From: Cyanobacteria bacterium UBA11372 | GTDB taxonomy: Bacteria > Cyanobacteriota > Cyanobacteriia > Cyanobacteriales > Aerosakkonemataceae | DNA length: 6,022 bases | Direction: 5' to 3' | Assembly: GCA_003486675.1 (NCBI GenBank) | Contig: DNGG01000026.1 | Coordinates: forward strand, 3,098-9,119 | In this document: positions 5,101 through 6,022 of the stretch, piece by piece | Position numbering within the stretch: the stretch's first letter is position 1 | How the letters are laid out: every line of letters begins with the position of its first letter | Program-made: the position numbers and the translations under genes | Notes under the pieces: generated by a model | Told to the model about the DNA's origin: nothing | Databases searched by the model: none | Seen by the model: the letters and a program-made list of their open reading frames with translations, nothing else

Positions 5101-6022
5101 TATGGTAAAGTCGTGGCGCGCGACGAACAAGGGAACCCGCTGCGGATGACGGGGACGCATAAAGATATTAGCGATCGCAAAGCAGCCGAAGCAGAAATCC
5201 GCAACCTGAATCGAGCATTAGAAATAGCCGTAGTCGGCATTTCCCAACTAGATTTGCTAGGAAGTTTCATTCAAGTTAACCCAGATTATGCCTGTATGTT
5301 GGGTTACAAAATAGAAGAAATAATCGGCATGGATTGGCAACAAACCGTCCACCCTGAAGACCGAGAAAAAACCCGAACTGCCTACCAACAAATGCTGGCA
5401 AATGACAAGGCAGAAGTAGAAGTAAGGGCGGTGCGAAAAGACGGGTCAATTTTCGATCAAAAAATTGTCATGGTCAAAGCTTACGACCAACAGCAATTCA
5501 TCGGGCATTACGGCTTTATGAAAGATATCAGCGATCGCCGAGAAATCGAGCGACTCAAAGATGAATTCGTCTCCATTGTGTCTCACGAATTGCGTACCCC
5601 TCTAACTTCAATTTCCGGTGCTTTGGATCTGCTCGCGAGTGGGTTGTTGCAAGCTCAACCCGAAGAAGCACAGCGCATGTTAAACATCGCTGCCAATAAT
5701 ACCGAGCGCTTGGTGCGTTTAATTAACGACATTTTGGATATCGAACGCATCGAATCCGGTAAAGTAAGCATGACTAAGCAAATATGTCAAGCTGAAAATT
5801 TAATGCTTCAGTCAGTAGAAGTCGTGCAAGCAATGGCGCGCAACGCAGGCGTTACCATCAGCGTCTCTCCCCTCAAAGCAAGTTTGTGGGCAGATCCCGA
5901 TCGGATTATCCAGGTTTTCACCAATTTGCTGTCTAATGCGATTAAATTTTCCGCCCCAGGTTCGACAGTTTGGTTGAGCGGGGAAATTCAGGTAGCTCAT
6001 GAGCAGGTGAGCAGGGGAGATG
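2122..6022 (+). CDS. Sensor histidine kinase with ethylene-receptor-type membrane domain, six PAS and one GAF (3' end cut off)
   Basis: The frame is open from ATG 2122 to the window edge, 1300 codons, with no stop; the C-terminus is missing. Three membrane helices (about 19-45, 53-78, 84-113) match the ethylene-receptor sensor domain, including Asp27, and Cys67 and His71 in ACGSTHLIEVW, equivalent to ETR1 Asp25 and the copper ligands Cys65 and His69. Then come PAS1 (about 146-258), PAS2 (281-393), a coiled-coil linker (399-445), GAF (about 448-618), PAS3 (634-758), PAS4 (774-884), PAS5 (898-1014) and PAS6 (1027-1134). Every PAS ends in DISDR. HisKA follows, with FVSIVSHELRTPL and phospho-acceptor His1155, then the HATPase N box NLLSNAIKFS (Asn1272). 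The G boxes lie beyond the window. It should autophosphorylate and pass phosphate to a response regulator, possibly fused downstream. ATG 2122 is the first start after the in-frame stop at 2053-2055 and gives the family's MIFNSLIPHGNCY-like N-terminus. The GAF lacks a recognisable bilin-binding Cys motif, so it is not obviously a photoreceptor. Confidence 0.93.
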   Translation, partial: MIFNSLIPHGNCYLGKPGLVWLHLISDLLIALANYAISVGLIYLFQKRKDLPFNWIFLLFGILIVACGSTHLIEVWTLWHPTYWVSGTLKALTAGVSLGGAMMLISLVPQILALPSPAELEAVNQQLRREIAERQQVEAALHASQIRLAGILDIADDAIISIDKAQRITLFNQGAEKIFGYSAEEILGQSLDLLLPSRFREMHRQHIGEFANSPDVARGMGQHREIVARRQDGREFLAEASISKLELEGETIFTVILRDISDRIAAQRDRIQAQQALQYSEQRLRLTLEATGIGIWDWNLLNHRITWNDNHARLFGLIPGSFAVNYQAFRDRVHPEDIERVETAVAIALDTKTDFGAEYRIIWPDASIHWIEGKGRGIYDHAGRAIRMIGTVMDISDRKAQEAALRRANDELEHSVIQRTHELFEANIALRTEIAEREWAERGVTVQYATTRVLAEAATLAEMYSRILPAICHSLGWVAAEFWIATKGNGQSNQLPITNYQFPITPWLQCVEIWQAPSITSPEFKAIAQTINFTPGMGLPGRVWATNEPIWIADVVENDFFLRSEIAAKIGLHAAFCFPIRMGDQILGVITCFSRKIQPPDADLLVLMTSIGNQIGQFIQRKQAEERLKEIATLQNAILNSANYTIISTTVDGTIITFNAAAERMLGYTAAEVIGKTTPAIIHDWDEVVQRAQELSQELGVNIAPGFEAFVAKARRGEIDEREWTYIRKDGSRFPVLLSITALYDGGNNITGFLGIGSDISDRKQAQAALQRYAAEIEDLYNYAPCGYHSLDADGNVIRINDTELNMLGYAREEIIGKHLTDLLAPDSLPIFQENFPRFKQKGSLHDLELNFIRKDGTILPVSLNATALKDEAGNYLMSRSTIFDISDRKQAEAALRQSEERLQLALEASGDGLWDWDITTGEVYVSSRWLLMLGYEVGQIVVNVNTWESMIHPDDCPWVIEVLNNHLQDSSVPYCFDYRMRTKSGEWKWIGNYGKVVARDEQGNPLRMTGTHKDISDRKAAEAEIRNLNRALEIAVVGISQLDLLGSFIQVNPDYACMLGYKIEEIIGMDWQQTVHPEDREKTRTAYQQMLANDKAEVEVRAVRKDGSIFDQKIVMVKAYDQQQFIGHYGFMKDISDRREIERLKDEFVSIVSHELRTPLTSISGALDLLASGLLQAQPEEAQRMLNIAANNTERLVRLINDILDIERIESGKVSMTKQICQAENLMLQSVEVVQAMARNAGVTISVSPLKASLWADPDRIIQVFTNLLSNAIKFSAPGSTVWLSGEIQVAHEQVSRGD
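2896..5538 (+). repeat. Six DISDR-coding repeats, each containing a HIP1 octamer
   Basis: The 15-mer GATATTAGCGATCGC occurs exactly at 2896-2910, 4396-4410, 4774-4788 and 5164-5178, with one-base variants at 3301-3315 and 5524-5538. Each encodes DISDR at the end of a PAS domain and includes the cyanobacterial HIP1 octamer GCGATCGC. Three further HIP1 sites in the gene are at 2924-2931, 3110-3117 and 3697-3704. None occurs in 1-2121. Confidence 0.95.
3600..3627 (+). repeat. Heptanucleotide tandem repeat (CCAATTA)4 inside the GAF coding region
   Basis: CCAATTA is repeated three times exactly (3600-3620) and a fourth time with the last base changed to T (3621-3627). Heptameric short tandemly repeated repetitive (STRR) sequences are known in cyanobacteria, usually between genes. 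Here the frame stays open and reads QLPITNYQFPIT (residues 494-505), a loop within the GAF domain. Confidence 0.9.

Noticed and set aside
2283..6000. Several frames of 60-107 codons on both strands within the kinase gene
   Set aside because: They overlap the continuous kinase frame, which has clear domains throughout; none shows a family signature.
1..6022. CRISPR arrays, tRNA and rRNA genes
   Set aside because: No regularly spaced direct repeats of CRISPR type and no tRNA or rRNA signatures were found on reading the window.

Overview
The window looks like cyanobacterial chromosome, probably from a filamentous cyanobacterium (genus not determinable from sequence alone). The grounds are nine copies of the HIP1 octamer GCGATCGC, a heptanucleotide short tandem repeat, dispersed GGCGGGTTT/AAACCCGCC palindromes, and a large multi-PAS sensor kinase with an ethylene-receptor-type membrane domain.

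Layout. 1-219 is non-coding repeat-rich DNA with a MITE-like palindrome (27-81) and one copy of a 17-bp direct repeat (184-200). About 220-1674 is read as a compact IS200/IS605-family (IS608-like) element. Its ends carry TTAC / AAAG / hairpin on the left and GAAT / hairpin / TCAA on the right. It holds two divergent genes: a 45-residue ribbon-helix-helix (CopG/Arc-type) protein on the minus strand (386-249) and a full-length TnpB RNA-guided nuclease with intact D-E-D and zinc-finger residues (421-1665). The two starts are 34 bp apart, and a palindrome between them sits inside the predicted tnpB promoter. No tnpA (Y1 transposase) gene is present; the RHH gene takes the divergent position tnpA could have had. 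1675-2121 is non-coding and dominated by a nested inverted repeat (1695-1877) with an 18-bp perfect inner hairpin, followed by a TATAAT-like -10 and the second copy of the 17-bp direct repeat (2042-2058). 2122 to the window end is one uninterrupted reading frame (1300 codons visible, 3' end cut off) for a hybrid sensor histidine kinase: three membrane helices of ethylene-receptor type, PAS, PAS, coiled coil, GAF, four more PAS domains, HisKA with the phospho-accepting His, and the start of the HATPase domain.

How parts work together. The RHH protein is a plausible repressor of its own gene and of tnpB through the shared operator. TnpB would be guided by an omega RNA made from the 3' end of tnpB plus the flanking DNA at about 1675-1690. 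The kinase is an independent chromosomal gene that would pass a membrane, GAF and PAS-sensed signal to a response regulator encoded outside the window or further downstream. The most unusual points are the RHH-TnpB pairing with both stop codons inside the terminal hairpins, the nested palindrome directly beside it, and non-canonical residues in the ethylene-binding helix of the kinase.
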